Shown here: piece after piece, positions 52,183 through 61,284 of the stretch
Numbering within the stretch: the stretch's first letter is position 1
Layout of the letters: each line of letters opens with the position of its first letter
Assembly (NCBI GenBank): GCA_036541255.1
Contig: JAZHDD010000059.1
Location: 62,001-126,000 of the forward strand
Direction: 5' to 3'
DNA length: 64,000 nucleotides
Origin: Paucidesulfovibrio sp036541255
GTDB lineage: Bacteria > Desulfobacterota > Desulfovibrionia > Desulfovibrionales > Desulfovibrionaceae
The notes under the pieces: model-generated
Database searches by the model: none
What the model saw: the letters and a program-made list of their open reading frames with translations, nothing else
What the model was told of the DNA's origin: nothing
Made by a program: the position numbers and the translations under genes

Positions 52183-54025
52183 GAATCTTTCGGAATGCAT
52201 GTCCGACCTGGAACAGACAGGACAACTGGTTCGTGTCGATGTTGAAATCGACCCACGGCTCGAAGCTGGCGTGATTCAACGCCGAGCCTTTCAGGCCAAG
52301 GGACCGGCCTTGTTGTTCACACGGGTCAAAGGCACGCCGTTTCCCATGCTTTGCAATCTGTTCGGCACCATGGAGCGGACGCGTTGGATATTCAGGGATG
52401 CGTTGCGTCGGGTCGAGTTGTTGCTCCGGCTTAAAGCAGACCCCATGGAGGGCCTCAAAAGCGCCTTGAAGCATCCGTGGGATCTGGCCGGATTGGCCCG
52501 CACAGGCCTGCACACGCCACCAAAAAAGGTCGCATCCGGGCCGGTTCTGCAAAATGAAACCACCATTTCCCAACTGCCTCATCTGATTTCCTGGCCCATG
52601 GACGGCGGCGCGTATGTGACGTTGCCTCAGGTTTATACGGAAAGTCCCGACCGTCCAGGATTTGGCCGCTCCAATCTGGGCATGTACCGGGTGCAATTGA
52701 CCGGCAATCAATATGTGCCGGATCAGGAAATAGGGCTGCATTACCAAATTCATCGGGGCATCGGCCCGCATCACGCCGAGGCGATTCGTCGGGGCGAATC
52801 CTTGCGTGTCAACGTCTTTGTAGGCGGACCTCCGGCCATGACCCTGGCCGCGGTGATGCCCCTGCCCGAGGGGGTGCCCGAACTTTTTTTCGCGGGAGCC
52901 ATCGGTGGCCGACGTATGCCAATGGCAACCGGCCCCGGCGGCCTTCCTGTGGCCGCGGAAGCGGATTTTTGTATCTGCGGCACGGTTTCCGGTCGAGAGC
53001 AGAAGCCCGAAGGACCGTTCGGCGATCATCTTGGCTACTACAGCCTGACGCACGATTTTCCTGTCTTCCGAGTGGACAAGGTCTATCATCGAACAGGCGC
53101 TGTCTGGCCTTTCACCACGGTGGGGCGGCCTCCGCAGGAGGACACGATATTCGGGGCCTTCATACATGAATTGACTGAGCCTCTGGTGCCTACCGTTTTC
53201 AGCGGTGTGCGCGAGGTGCATGCCGTTGATCAGGCAGGAGTGCACCCATTGCTGTTGGCCGTGGGCAGCGAACGGTACGTGCCGTATGAAAGTGAGCGGC
53301 GTCCGCAGGAATTGCTCACCAACGGCCTTTCCCTGCTTGGCTCCACCCAGACCTCGCTTTCCAAATATGTGCTTATCGCCGCCCATGAAGATGATCCTGG
53401 TCTTTCTGCCCATTGTATCCCGGAATTTTTTCGCCATATCCTTGAGCGGGTCGATCTGACGCGGGATTTGCATTTCATCACCCGGACCACGATCGATACG
53501 CTGGACTATTCGGGCATCAGCCTGAACCAGGGGTCTAAATTATTACTGGCCGTGGCAGGGCAGCCTCGTCGGTCCCTGGCCATGGTATTACCGGGTGAAT
53601 TGCGTCTGCCGCATGGCTTTGGCAGGCCGCAGGTCTTTGCGCCGGGCATAGCTGTTATCGAGGGGCCTCCACATGCTCGCAGTCGCGATGAAAACGATCC
53701 CTCGCTGGAGGCGCTGGCAAAGTCATTGGAAGAGCAATCCGGCCTGGAGGGATTTCCGTTGGTCGTGATTGTGGACGACGCGTTGTTCACTGCGAAAGAT
53801 TGGGACAATTTTCTCTGGGTAGCCTTTACCCGTTCGGACCCAGCCACTGACCTCTATGGCGCAGGAGCCTTCACCCATTGCAAGCATTGGGGCTGCCGCG
53901 GGCCGCTGGTCATGGACGCGCGCCTCAAGACGTACCACGCCCCGCCCCTGGTGGCGAATCCGGACGTGGAGCGGCGTGTGGATGCGCTGGCCGCTCCTGG
54001 CGGACCTTTGAACGGCATCATCTGA
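52172..54025 (+). CDS. UbiD-family decarboxylase
   Basis: A 617-residue prenyl-FMN-dependent (de)carboxylase. Early motif LSECMSDLEQTGQLVRV, central EADFCICGTVSGREQKPEGPFGDHLGYYSL (the metal and phosphate-binding ERP-like region), and FTHCKHWGCRGPLV near the end. The E-x-P-E-G-P-F-G-D motif marks the active site. Substrates vary in the family, and aryl carboxylic acids are likely. The ubiX at 39.2 kb could supply the cofactor. GGGAGG is three bases upstream. A 168-residue unknown protein follows after 17 bases. Confidence 0.92.
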   Translation: MGYRNLSECMSDLEQTGQLVRVDVEIDPRLEAGVIQRRAFQAKGPALLFTRVKGTPFPMLCNLFGTMERTRWIFRDALRRVELLLRLKADPMEGLKSALKHPWDLAGLARTGLHTPPKKVASGPVLQNETTISQLPHLISWPMDGGAYVTLPQVYTESPDRPGFGRSNLGMYRVQLTGNQYVPDQEIGLHYQIHRGIGPHHAEAIRRGESLRVNVFVGGPPAMTLAAVMPLPEGVPELFFAGAIGGRRMPMATGPGGLPVAAEADFCICGTVSGREQKPEGPFGDHLGYYSLTHDFPVFRVDKVYHRTGAVWPFTTVGRPPQEDTIFGAFIHELTEPLVPTVFSGVREVHAVDQAGVHPLLLAVGSERYVPYESERRPQELLTNGLSLLGSTQTSLSKYVLIAAHEDDPGLSAHCIPEFFRHILERVDLTRDLHFITRTTIDTLDYSGISLNQGSKLLLAVAGQPRRSLAMVLPGELRLPHGFGRPQVFAPGIAVIEGPPHARSRDENDPSLEALAKSLEEQSGLEGFPLVVIVDDALFTAKDWDNFLWVAFTRSDPATDLYGAGAFTHCKHWGCRGPLVMDARLKTYHAPPLVANPDVERRVDALAAPGGPLNGII

Positions 54026-54042
54026 TTGAGGAGAATAATGTC

Positions 54043-54549
54043 ATGCAGGAAAAAGTAGTGGAAACGCTGAAAACGGCTTTTGCGGCCGATGTGTTTGAAA
54101 CCGTGTTGGCCGCGCGTAAACATCGCGAAGAAACTGTTTATCGTCATACCATGTTCGAGGGCGAGGACGGCACCATGGTCTTTTGCGGTTTTTTCCCCAA
54201 GGCTGAGATACAGGCTTTCCCGGGTCTTACGGAAGAATTTCGCGATTCGTTGAAAACCTTCAACATGGTCGGTGTGATCACCAACTCGCGTAATTTGATC
54301 GAACTCTACCATTTGGGCGGCGCGACCAAGCCCTTTACAAGTCTGGACAAGGCCGAAGAGGTGATCAGGCTGCTGTCAGGGGAACGGTTGATGGCTTTTC
54401 TTCAGGCCTATTTCACGGTTCGGGGACTGAAGATCGATCTGGAGACCATGAGCTACGAGGAGGTACTCGCGGCCATGCAGGAAGAGGTTTTCCGATTCAC
54501 CACAATGACGGAAATGCATCGAGTGGCGGAACAGCTCAGCAAGAATTGA
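54043..54549 (+). CDS. Hypothetical protein downstream of the UbiD-type gene
   Basis: 168 residues, soluble, no signal or membrane segment. Predicted helical N-terminus (KVVETLKTAFAADVFETV), then a mixed centre with FCGFFPKAEIQAFPGL and a helical C-terminal third rich in E and M. I recognise no family. Position 17 bases after the UbiD-type gene, with GAGGAG upstream, suggests a joint function, and the terminator after it closes the unit. Confidence 0.7.
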   Translation: MQEKVVETLKTAFAADVFETVLAARKHREETVYRHTMFEGEDGTMVFCGFFPKAEIQAFPGLTEEFRDSLKTFNMVGVITNSRNLIELYHLGGATKPFTSLDKAEEVIRLLSGERLMAFLQAYFTVRGLKIDLETMSYEEVLAAMQEEVFRFTTMTEMHRVAEQLSKN

Positions 54550-54556
54550 ACCTGAT

Positions 54557-54582
54557 AAGGCCTCTTTCGAGGCCTTTTTTAT
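54557..54582 (+). terminator. Terminator of the UbiD-type operon
   Basis: AAGGCCTC and GAGGCCTT pair around TTTC, followed by TTTTATT. The convergent Hpt gene ends just beyond. Confidence 0.92.
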
Positions 54583-54596
54583 TGCGGCGGAGGCGA

Positions 54597-54992
54597 CTAC
54601 TCCGGGTCCATTCCGGTCACTTCGCACAACCGTTCGTGCAGGTCCGTGATATCCATTTCATCACTTGCTTCCAGATCTTCGAAGAGTTCGTTGATCATGT
54701 CCAGACCTTCCAACATCAGACTGGTCATGCCCTTGTCCGGCGAAAGATGCCCCTGGCGCATCAGGTCCAGCAGATTTTCCAGACCGTGGGAGAGAAGCTC
54801 GATATTACGCAGCCCGAGCAGGTTGGCTCCGGCCTTGATGGAATGGGCATCGCGGAAGATGCTGTTGATCAGTTCCTCGTCGATAATTTCGCCATACGAT
54901 TCCAAGGCGAGGATGCCGGATTCAATGTCCATGAGCCGATCTTCGGATTCGGCGAGGTAGGTGGAGAGAACTTCGGGGTCCATTGCTGTCAC
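54597..54992 (-). CDS. Histidine phosphotransfer (Hpt) protein
   Basis: A 131-residue stand-alone Hpt four-helix protein. The phosphorylatable histidine lies in FRDAHSIKAGANLLGL (about residue 50), and the sequence resembles the P1 domain of CheA. The start is GTG 54992, with AAGGA overlapping the cheV stop, or ATG 54983. The cheV gene is 5 bases upstream. It may carry phosphate between an unseen kinase and CheV-type receivers. Confidence 0.88.
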   Translation of the reverse strand: MTAMDPEVLSTYLAESEDRLMDIESGILALESYGEIIDEELINSIFRDAHSIKAGANLLGLRNIELLSHGLENLLDLMRQGHLSPDKGMTSLMLEGLDMINELFEDLEASDEMDITDLHERLCEVTGMDPE

Positions 54993-54997
54993 GCCTG

Positions 54998-55933
54998 TTA
55001 TCCTTCAATGAGAGTGAGCGCAATTTCCGGCAGGCGGTCCATTTCCGGTTTGGCGATCTGCGCGTCCGCGCCGACCGATTCCCCCTTGTGCCGGAGTTCC
55101 TTGGTGATGATCGAGGAGTAGAGCACCACGGGCAACTTCCGAAGAGTTTCATCCGTCTTGATGTGCTTGGTCAAGCTGAAACCGTCCATGAGCGGCATTT
55201 CTATGTCGGAAATGACGATGTCCAGGATGTCGCTCAAGGCGATGTTTTCCTTCGCGGCCCGTGATTTGAACTCTTGCAGCATATCCAGGGCCTCGCGGCC
55301 ATTGTTTGTGATGATGGGGTTGAATCCGGCTGCATCAAGGCTTTTCTTGAGCATCAGCCTGATGGTTGCGGAGTCGTCGGCCACAAGCGCCGTATAGGTC
55401 CGGCCTGCGGCTGGACGACTCGTCGCACTCGGAGTCGAGGGCGTGGAGAATTCCGAAAGTATGCTTTCCAGGTCCAGCAGCTGGATGAAACGGTCGCCCT
55501 TGTTGACCATGCCGATGATGGAATTGGCACCCATGCTGTTGAGATAGTTGCAGGGAGGAATGACCTCTTCCCAGTTAAGGCGGTGGATTTCCGTTACGCC
55601 GGAGACCAGGAAGCCGGTGACGGCCTGACTGAACTCGGTAACGATAACGATGTCCAGTTCGTTTTGGGCTCGGTCAATGTCCAGCCAGACAGCCAGGTCC
55701 AATACGGGAAGAATCAAGTCGCGCAGTGGGATGTTGCCAAGGAAGGACGGATGTGGGGCAGATTCCGGGGCAACAAGTCCAGGGCTTTCGATAACCTGCA
55801 TGACCTTAGCGACATTGATTCCGAAATGGCAGGCGACAGGGGGCCTGCTCGCATCGCTTTGGTCGTTGATGAAGAATTCAAGAATTTCGAGTTCGTTGGT
55901 GCCTGTTTCCAGCAAAATTTGTTTTTCCGCCAT
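54998..55933 (-). CDS. cheV: Chemotaxis coupling protein CheV (CheW plus receiver)
   Basis: 311 residues. The N-terminal CheW domain (about 12-165) contains VACHFGINVAKVMQVIESPG and LGNIPLRDLILPVLDLAVWL. The C-terminal receiver (about 185-305) contains VADDSATIRLMLKKSL, the aspartate in VISDIEMPLMDGF and the lysine in AQIAKPEMD. CheV links chemoreceptors to CheA and can be tuned by phosphorylation. ATG 55933 follows GGGGAG. It is divergent from the glutamate dehydrogenase gene. Confidence 0.94.
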   Translation of the reverse strand: MAEKQILLETGTNELEILEFFINDQSDASRPPVACHFGINVAKVMQVIESPGLVAPESAPHPSFLGNIPLRDLILPVLDLAVWLDIDRAQNELDIVIVTEFSQAVTGFLVSGVTEIHRLNWEEVIPPCNYLNSMGANSIIGMVNKGDRFIQLLDLESILSEFSTPSTPSATSRPAAGRTYTALVADDSATIRLMLKKSLDAAGFNPIITNNGREALDMLQEFKSRAAKENIALSDILDIVISDIEMPLMDGFSLTKHIKTDETLRKLPVVLYSSIITKELRHKGESVGADAQIAKPEMDRLPEIALTLIEG

Positions 55934-56049
55934 GCAACGCTCCCCTTCAAAGCTCATGTCTTTCCCATCTATCTTTTTTCTACGCTTGCCGTTCATCTCT
56001 GTCCAGCATGTGCTGCATGGGGAAATTGCGAAAAGCGTTTGATTGTTGT

Positions 56050-56068
56050 CGCAAATTTGGTATTTGCG
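56050..56068. repeat. Inverted repeat between cheV and glutamate dehydrogenase genes
   Basis: CGCAAAT-TTGGT-ATTTGCG has perfect seven-base arms and five-base centre. It lies in the 210-base divergent promoter region and could be an operator for either gene. No regulator gene is adjacent. Confidence 0.5.
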
Positions 56069-56143
56069 TAATCAGGTAACCTTAAAACAGCCCTTTGGGT
56101 TGAACCTGAAGCGACAGTAATCGCAGAATCGTGGAGGAACCAG

Positions 56144-59089
56144 ATGAGCGCAAGCGATGCAAAGGCGACGACAGCGGTACTGGACAAGCTCAAACACGAT
56201 CTGGAGGGAGCCGCACAGCAGCTCGTTCCCTGGTTTTACGAGAACATGCCGGAGTATTATTTTTTAACGCATACCGAAGAAGAACAGGTCCGGCATCTGC
56301 ATGCCTTGATTTCGGCGCAGGTCAAGACCGAGCGTCAGGCTGTGGTGTTGAAGAGCCCCTGCGGCACGCGCATCACGCACATCATGCCTGGAAGCGACAT
56401 GAAGGGACTGGTGCAGTCCGTGAGCCTTTTGGCCGAGGAAAAAATACAGACGGCGCGTTTGTACACCAGTAAGGACAAAGCCCTGCGGTTGGATACGTTT
56501 CTGCTCGGCAAGCAGCCGCTGTGCGTTGTCAAAAACAAACCGTTTAAAAATGCCCTGTCCCAGTTGGCGCAGAGCAAGCAAGAGGTGGAGGACGGAAAAC
56601 TCTTCAACGAGTTCCTGGCCACTGCGTCAGAGGACTATGTGGACAAATTCGAGGCCAACCGCGCAGTGCGGCATTTCAATATGTGCCGCTGTGTTGAGGG
56701 AACCGAAAGGGTGCATGTGCGTCTGGAATCGGATGCGGAGCAGGGGTTCGACCGCATCATGATCGCCATGGCCAACCCTCCGGCCAAAGGTTTGCTGTTG
56801 CAGGCACTCAAGGTCTTTGAACGGGAAGGTTTCGAAGTCATGCGTGCCTATGGTGATGAATTCGATCGGGGGCCGGATGGCACCATCGTGGTCATGTCGT
56901 TTTATCTTGATCGCGAGAACGGTGGGCTTGATGCGGAGAGTGAGCGCTTCAAAAGGTTGGAGCGTCAACTTCGAGCCTGCAAGTGGTTTGCTTTCCACGG
57001 ATTGGAGGCCCTTGCCGAGGAAAACGGATGGGAACTCGGTCGAGTCATGCTTATGCAGGCTGCCTGCGAATTCGCACATCAATTCCTGATTCGCAAGAAT
57101 ATCTATGCCTATACGTCAAACAAGATCGTACGCACCATGCTGCGAAACAGGGAGCTGGCTGAGAAGTTGGTGAGTTATTTCGAAGCGCGGTTCGATCCTG
57201 ACCTGAAGATGGGCCGCACCGAACGTGTCGCAGAATATACCGAGTCCATTCATGCGGCGTTGCGGAGCGTCACGGACGACATTTCCCGTAAGATCCTGGG
57301 CTATGTCTTCCGTTTCTTCCGCTACGTGTTGCGTACCAATTACTATATGCCCAACCGCTTTGGCCTTAGCTTTCGCATGGACCCCAAAGTTCTGCCGCCG
57401 TTGCCGGACGAAGAGCGTCCCTATGCGTTCTATTGTTTCCACGGGCCGAGCTGCTTTGCATTTCATGTCCGTTATCGCGACATGGCCCGTGGCGGGGTGC
57501 GGGTCGTCCGTACCTGGACCCAGGAGCAGTTCGAGATCGAGTCCAACCGCTTGTTTGACGAGGCCAACCAATTGGCCCGCGCACAGCAATATAAAAATAA
57601 GGATATCCCGGAAGGCGGCTCCAAGGCTGTGATCCTGCTCGGTCCCACGGGCGAGATCGATTTGGCCGTGAAAAGCATGGTCGATTCGCTTTTGGATCTT
57701 ATTGTTACCGACGAAAAGGGCAGGCTTTCGCAGTATGTGGTGGATTATTTGGATCATGAGGAAATAATTTATCTTGGTCCGGACGAAAACATCACTCCCG
57801 AGCACATCAATTGGATCACGGAACGCGCTGCCAAGCGCGGTTATCGTTGGCCCAATGCGTTCATGAGCTCCAAACCGAGCACGGGTATCGGCCATAAACG
57901 ATATGGCGTGACCAGCGAAGGCGTGATCGTCTTTGCCGAGGAAGTGCTTAAATACTTGAATATTGATCCGCACAAGGACCCCTTTACCGTGAAGATAACA
58001 GGTGGTCCGGCAGGCGATGTTGCCTCCAATGTGGTCAAGATCCTGCACCGGGAATACGGCGACAAGGCCCGTGTGGTGGCCATGTCTGATGGGCATGGCG
58101 CCATCTATGATCCGGACGGCCTGGACTATGACGAACTGTTCCGGCTTATCAAAGAGGTCAAGCGGACATCGCATTTTGACCCGTCCAAACTGACCGGACG
58201 CGGCTCTTTTGTGGTTTCCACTGACACTCCCGAGGGCGTGCGCCAGCGCGACGATATCCACAACATGGCCGAGGCCGACATCTTCATCCCTGCGGGGGGA
58301 CGTCCGGACACGCTGAATATGAAGAATTGGCACCGGTTCATGAAAAAGGACGGAACGCCCTCGGCTCTGGCTTCCGTGGAAGGGGCCAACCTCTTTATCA
58401 GTCCCGATGCCCGCGCGCGTTTGGAAAAGCACGGTGTACTTTGCGTGCCCGGTCCTTCGGCCAACAAGACCGGCGTGATTTGCTCCTCCTATGAAATCCT
58501 GGCCGGACTCATTCTGGAGGATGAGGAATTCATCGAGATCAAAGATACTTATGTTGAACAGTTGCTGGACATTTTACGTCAGCGAGCCCGCGACGAAGCT
58601 CGGCTCCTGTTGCGTGAATATCGCTATGCCGCAGGAACGAAGAGTCTGACTGACATCAGCTTCGAAGTGTCTCGAGCCATCAATGGTCTAGGTGATACCG
58701 TCGTCGAGGTGCTTTCCCGCGACGTGCCTTCGCTGGCCAAGGATAAGGCGCTTTGCGACCTGTTGCTTGCCTACTGCCCACAAGTACTGGTGGACCGTTA
58801 TGCGGATAGGATCATTAATCGAATTCCCTCGCGGCACCAGTTCGCCCTGCTTGCAGCCTACATCGCCTCTAGGATTCTTTATGCCGAGGGGTTGGGCTGG
58901 ATCAACAAGCTGACCCGCGTCCGTCCGGTGCGGGATGTGGTGTATGCCTATCTTGAAGAAGAAAAGCGTGTGGCGGCGTTGGTCGCGGAACTTCGCCGCA
59001 GCAAGCTCGCCGACAAGGACGAAATCGCCCGTCTGGTCGAGGCGGGAGGACGCAAACAACTCACGGCCCGTCGTCTTGGACTGAGTTAG
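56144..59089 (+). CDS. Large NAD-type glutamate dehydrogenase
   Basis: A 981-residue oxidative deaminase of the large NAD-specific GDH group. The catalytic C-terminal half has HVRYRDMARGGVRVVRTW, the lysine-containing motif PEGGSKAVILLG, SSKPSTGIGHKRYGVTSEGV and the Rossmann fold VKITGGPAGDVASNVVKIL. The N-terminal 400 residues hold ACT-like regulatory regions typical of large forms. It releases ammonia and 2-oxoglutarate from glutamate. GAGGA precedes ATG. The HPPD-like gene is 10 bases downstream. Confidence 0.9.
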   Translation: MSASDAKATTAVLDKLKHDLEGAAQQLVPWFYENMPEYYFLTHTEEEQVRHLHALISAQVKTERQAVVLKSPCGTRITHIMPGSDMKGLVQSVSLLAEEKIQTARLYTSKDKALRLDTFLLGKQPLCVVKNKPFKNALSQLAQSKQEVEDGKLFNEFLATASEDYVDKFEANRAVRHFNMCRCVEGTERVHVRLESDAEQGFDRIMIAMANPPAKGLLLQALKVFEREGFEVMRAYGDEFDRGPDGTIVVMSFYLDRENGGLDAESERFKRLERQLRACKWFAFHGLEALAEENGWELGRVMLMQAACEFAHQFLIRKNIYAYTSNKIVRTMLRNRELAEKLVSYFEARFDPDLKMGRTERVAEYTESIHAALRSVTDDISRKILGYVFRFFRYVLRTNYYMPNRFGLSFRMDPKVLPPLPDEERPYAFYCFHGPSCFAFHVRYRDMARGGVRVVRTWTQEQFEIESNRLFDEANQLARAQQYKNKDIPEGGSKAVILLGPTGEIDLAVKSMVDSLLDLIVTDEKGRLSQYVVDYLDHEEIIYLGPDENITPEHINWITERAAKRGYRWPNAFMSSKPSTGIGHKRYGVTSEGVIVFAEEVLKYLNIDPHKDPFTVKITGGPAGDVASNVVKILHREYGDKARVVAMSDGHGAIYDPDGLDYDELFRLIKEVKRTSHFDPSKLTGRGSFVVSTDTPEGVRQRDDIHNMAEADIFIPAGGRPDTLNMKNWHRFMKKDGTPSALASVEGANLFISPDARARLEKHGVLCVPGPSANKTGVICSSYEILAGLILEDEEFIEIKDTYVEQLLDILRQRARDEARLLLREYRYAAGTKSLTDISFEVSRAINGLGDTVVEVLSRDVPSLAKDKALCDLLLAYCPQVLVDRYADRIINRIPSRHQFALLAAYIASRILYAEGLGWINKLTRVRPVRDVVYAYLEEEKRVAALVAELRRSKLADKDEIARLVEAGGRKQLTARRLGLS

Positions 59090-59099
59090 GAGGATGTCT

Positions 59100-60185
59100 A
59101 TGCCCCTGCCGTTTGCAAATGATGATCAAGCCCTGCATGAAGGCGTGGACAAGGTCATGCAGGAGCGGAAGAAGCATGGGTTGGAGGGGTTGGTCGGCGG
59201 GCTGGAGGCCGTGATCGTCAATGTCCAGCCTGCCAACCTGCGTGTGGCTGCCGAGGAATTCCTCGCAGCCACGGGATATGCTTTTGACATGGCCTACGAA
59301 CATGAACGAGCCCACGTTTGTCTCTTGCGACAGGAAGGTTCGGCTGATGTGCTCTTCACCAGCCGCAAGGACGCGGGAAATCCTTTTGTCGCGTTCAATA
59401 TGGGGCCCAAGTCCATGCATCTTCCGGATACCAGGCTGGAAACATTTGTGTTCAAATGCCCCGACCTGGAGAGGTTCGTTGCACACCAGATGGCCAGAGG
59501 CCATTGCTTTCTGACGGCGGAGCCGTTGCGTACGGACAAGTATCTCTTCATTCAGACCACACCATCCCGTTTTACAGGCAATTCCATTGGATTCATTCAG
59601 TGGCTTGATGCCGAAGGGGAATACTTCCGCCATGGTTGCGGAGAATTGGGGTTGGTTCCGGAAAAATCTGAACGAGCATATCTCGCCAATGTGCGCGAGT
59701 TGGATCACGCCGCCACGCGGGTCAGGGCTGAAGAGCGCGACAGGGCCATCTTGGAGTTCATGGATTGGACCAACTATCGGTTCGATTTCGCCGTGTACGT
59801 GGACTTCCTGAATTCCATCACCAATGTGGCCCGGCTTTCAGCCGACGACTTTGCTATGGTTTTTACCTCGGGTATTTCTCCTTTTACCAGCCTGGAGGAG
59901 TCTGGGCCGACGGAAAAGTACATCCATAACTATAACACCCGGGTGCATCATCTTGCTTTCCGTACGGAGAACATCGAGGAGACGTACCAGGGGCTCAAGA
60001 GAGACGGCATGCAGTTTCTTGTTGAGCTGGTGGGCGGGCCCGAGGAGGGGCTGCACCAGACCTTTACCAAGCCGTTCGGAACGACCATGTTGGTTAATGA
60101 ATATATTCACCGCTACGGCGGATTTGACGGTTTCTTCACCAAAAGCAATGTGACGTTGTTGACCGAAGCCACTGACAATCAATAG
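59100..60185 (+). CDS. 4-hydroxyphenylpyruvate dioxygenase-like VOC protein
   Basis: A 361-residue two-domain vicinal-oxygen-chelate protein. The C-terminal domain keeps the HPPD 2-His-1-Glu metal site: His203 in ELDHAATRV, His284 in VHHLAFRT and Glu334 in LVNEYIHR. The family ending is visible as YGGFDGFFTKSN. HPPD turns 4-hydroxyphenylpyruvate into homogentisate using O2, which is odd in an apparent anaerobe, so the substrate could differ. ATG 59100 has AGGAGG six bases upstream. An ATG two codons before is too close to it. Co-transcribed with glutamate dehydrogenase. Confidence 0.85.
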   Translation: MPLPFANDDQALHEGVDKVMQERKKHGLEGLVGGLEAVIVNVQPANLRVAAEEFLAATGYAFDMAYEHERAHVCLLRQEGSADVLFTSRKDAGNPFVAFNMGPKSMHLPDTRLETFVFKCPDLERFVAHQMARGHCFLTAEPLRTDKYLFIQTTPSRFTGNSIGFIQWLDAEGEYFRHGCGELGLVPEKSERAYLANVRELDHAATRVRAEERDRAILEFMDWTNYRFDFAVYVDFLNSITNVARLSADDFAMVFTSGISPFTSLEESGPTEKYIHNYNTRVHHLAFRTENIEETYQGLKRDGMQFLVELVGGPEEGLHQTFTKPFGTTMLVNEYIHRYGGFDGFFTKSNVTLLTEATDNQ

Positions 60186-60211
60186 AACGGCTTACCCGAT
60201 GATGAGAAGGA

Positions 60212-60247
60212 AAAGGGTCGCCCGGAGTTTTTCCGGGCGGCCTTTTT
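60212..60247 (+). terminator. Terminator after the HPPD-like gene
   Basis: GCCCGGA pairs with TCCGGGC, extended by flanking G/C pairs, with TTTTT on the right. Confidence 0.9.
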
Positions 60248-60337
60248 GCATTACAAATGCTGACCATCGGCACTTGAAGGAGCGGACGGAAGTATCTATG
60301 ACAAGCTCTGCCCGGATATGTTGAAAGGGGGTTTTGC

Positions 60338-61270
60338 ATGTTGCATGTTTTTTCCGTTCCCGTTGCGCTGCTTGCCGCGTTGCTGTTTTTTCTACCGGCC
60401 CATGCCGACGACACGGTACGTTTCGGCATCCTGAGCGTGCTCGACACTCTGCCGCTACAAGTCGCGGAACATGACGGCCTGTTTGACGCCCAAGGGCTGG
60501 ATGTGGAACTGGTGCCTTTCGCCAGCGCCATGGAACGCGATGTCGCCTTGCAGGCCGGCCGGCTCGACGGATATTTTGGTGATCTCATTGCGGCACTGCT
60601 GCTGCTTGAGCAGGGGCAACCCATGCCTGTGGCTTTGGTGAGTTACCGGACCACACCGGGGCAGCCCATGTTCGGCCTGACGCTTTCGCCCGCTCGGGCC
60701 GGACAGAAGCTCGATGCCTTGCGCGGGGCCACAGTGGGGTATTCCCGATCCACGATCATGGAGTATCTCTTGGACAAGATGTTGAACAATAATGGTCTTG
60801 CAGCGGATTTTTTTGAAAGGACGGAAGTGAAGAAGATTCCTATCCGGCTGCAGATGCTGTTATCCGATCAGCTCGACACGGCGTTGCTGCCAGAACCATT
60901 GCTTTCCCTGGCTCGGCTCAAGGGAGGGCAGACGTTCCTGACCGCTGAAAATTTGGCTATTCCATTGACCGTGCTCTGTCTGCATGAAAAATATTATACC
61001 GGGGATGCAGCCCCGATCCATAAATTCCTGGCTGCCTACCGCGAAGCCCTGTTGCGCTTGCGAAAGACACCGGAACACTATCGGGCGCTCATGGCCGAAA
61101 CCTGCCGCATCCCCGGACCTTTGGTGGATCGTTTCCCCATCTATGCGTATCCGGACCCGGCGTTGCCCACCTATGAAGAGGTTGGCGACGTGCAGGACTG
61201 GATGATCGGCAAGGGAATGCTCAAGGCGCGTCTTCCCTACAACACTGTAATCGCGCCGTTGATTCCCTGA
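60338..61270 (+). CDS. ABC transporter substrate-binding protein (NMT1/SsuA-like)
   Basis: A 310-residue periplasmic protein with a signal peptide (FSVPVALLAALLFFLPAHA) and the NMT1/SsuA-type fold (GILSVLDTLPLQVAEHDGLF, then GLDVELVPFASAMERDVAL). Related proteins bind sulfonates, nitrate or thiamine precursors. Here the ligand is not determinable. The ATPase starts 14 bases after it, so it heads an importer operon. Confidence 0.88.
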   Translation: MLHVFSVPVALLAALLFFLPAHADDTVRFGILSVLDTLPLQVAEHDGLFDAQGLDVELVPFASAMERDVALQAGRLDGYFGDLIAALLLLEQGQPMPVALVSYRTTPGQPMFGLTLSPARAGQKLDALRGATVGYSRSTIMEYLLDKMLNNNGLAADFFERTEVKKIPIRLQMLLSDQLDTALLPEPLLSLARLKGGQTFLTAENLAIPLTVLCLHEKYYTGDAAPIHKFLAAYREALLRLRKTPEHYRALMAETCRIPGPLVDRFPIYAYPDPALPTYEEVGDVQDWMIGKGMLKARLPYNTVIAPLIP

Positions 61271-61284
61271 CGGGTAGGGTGACC

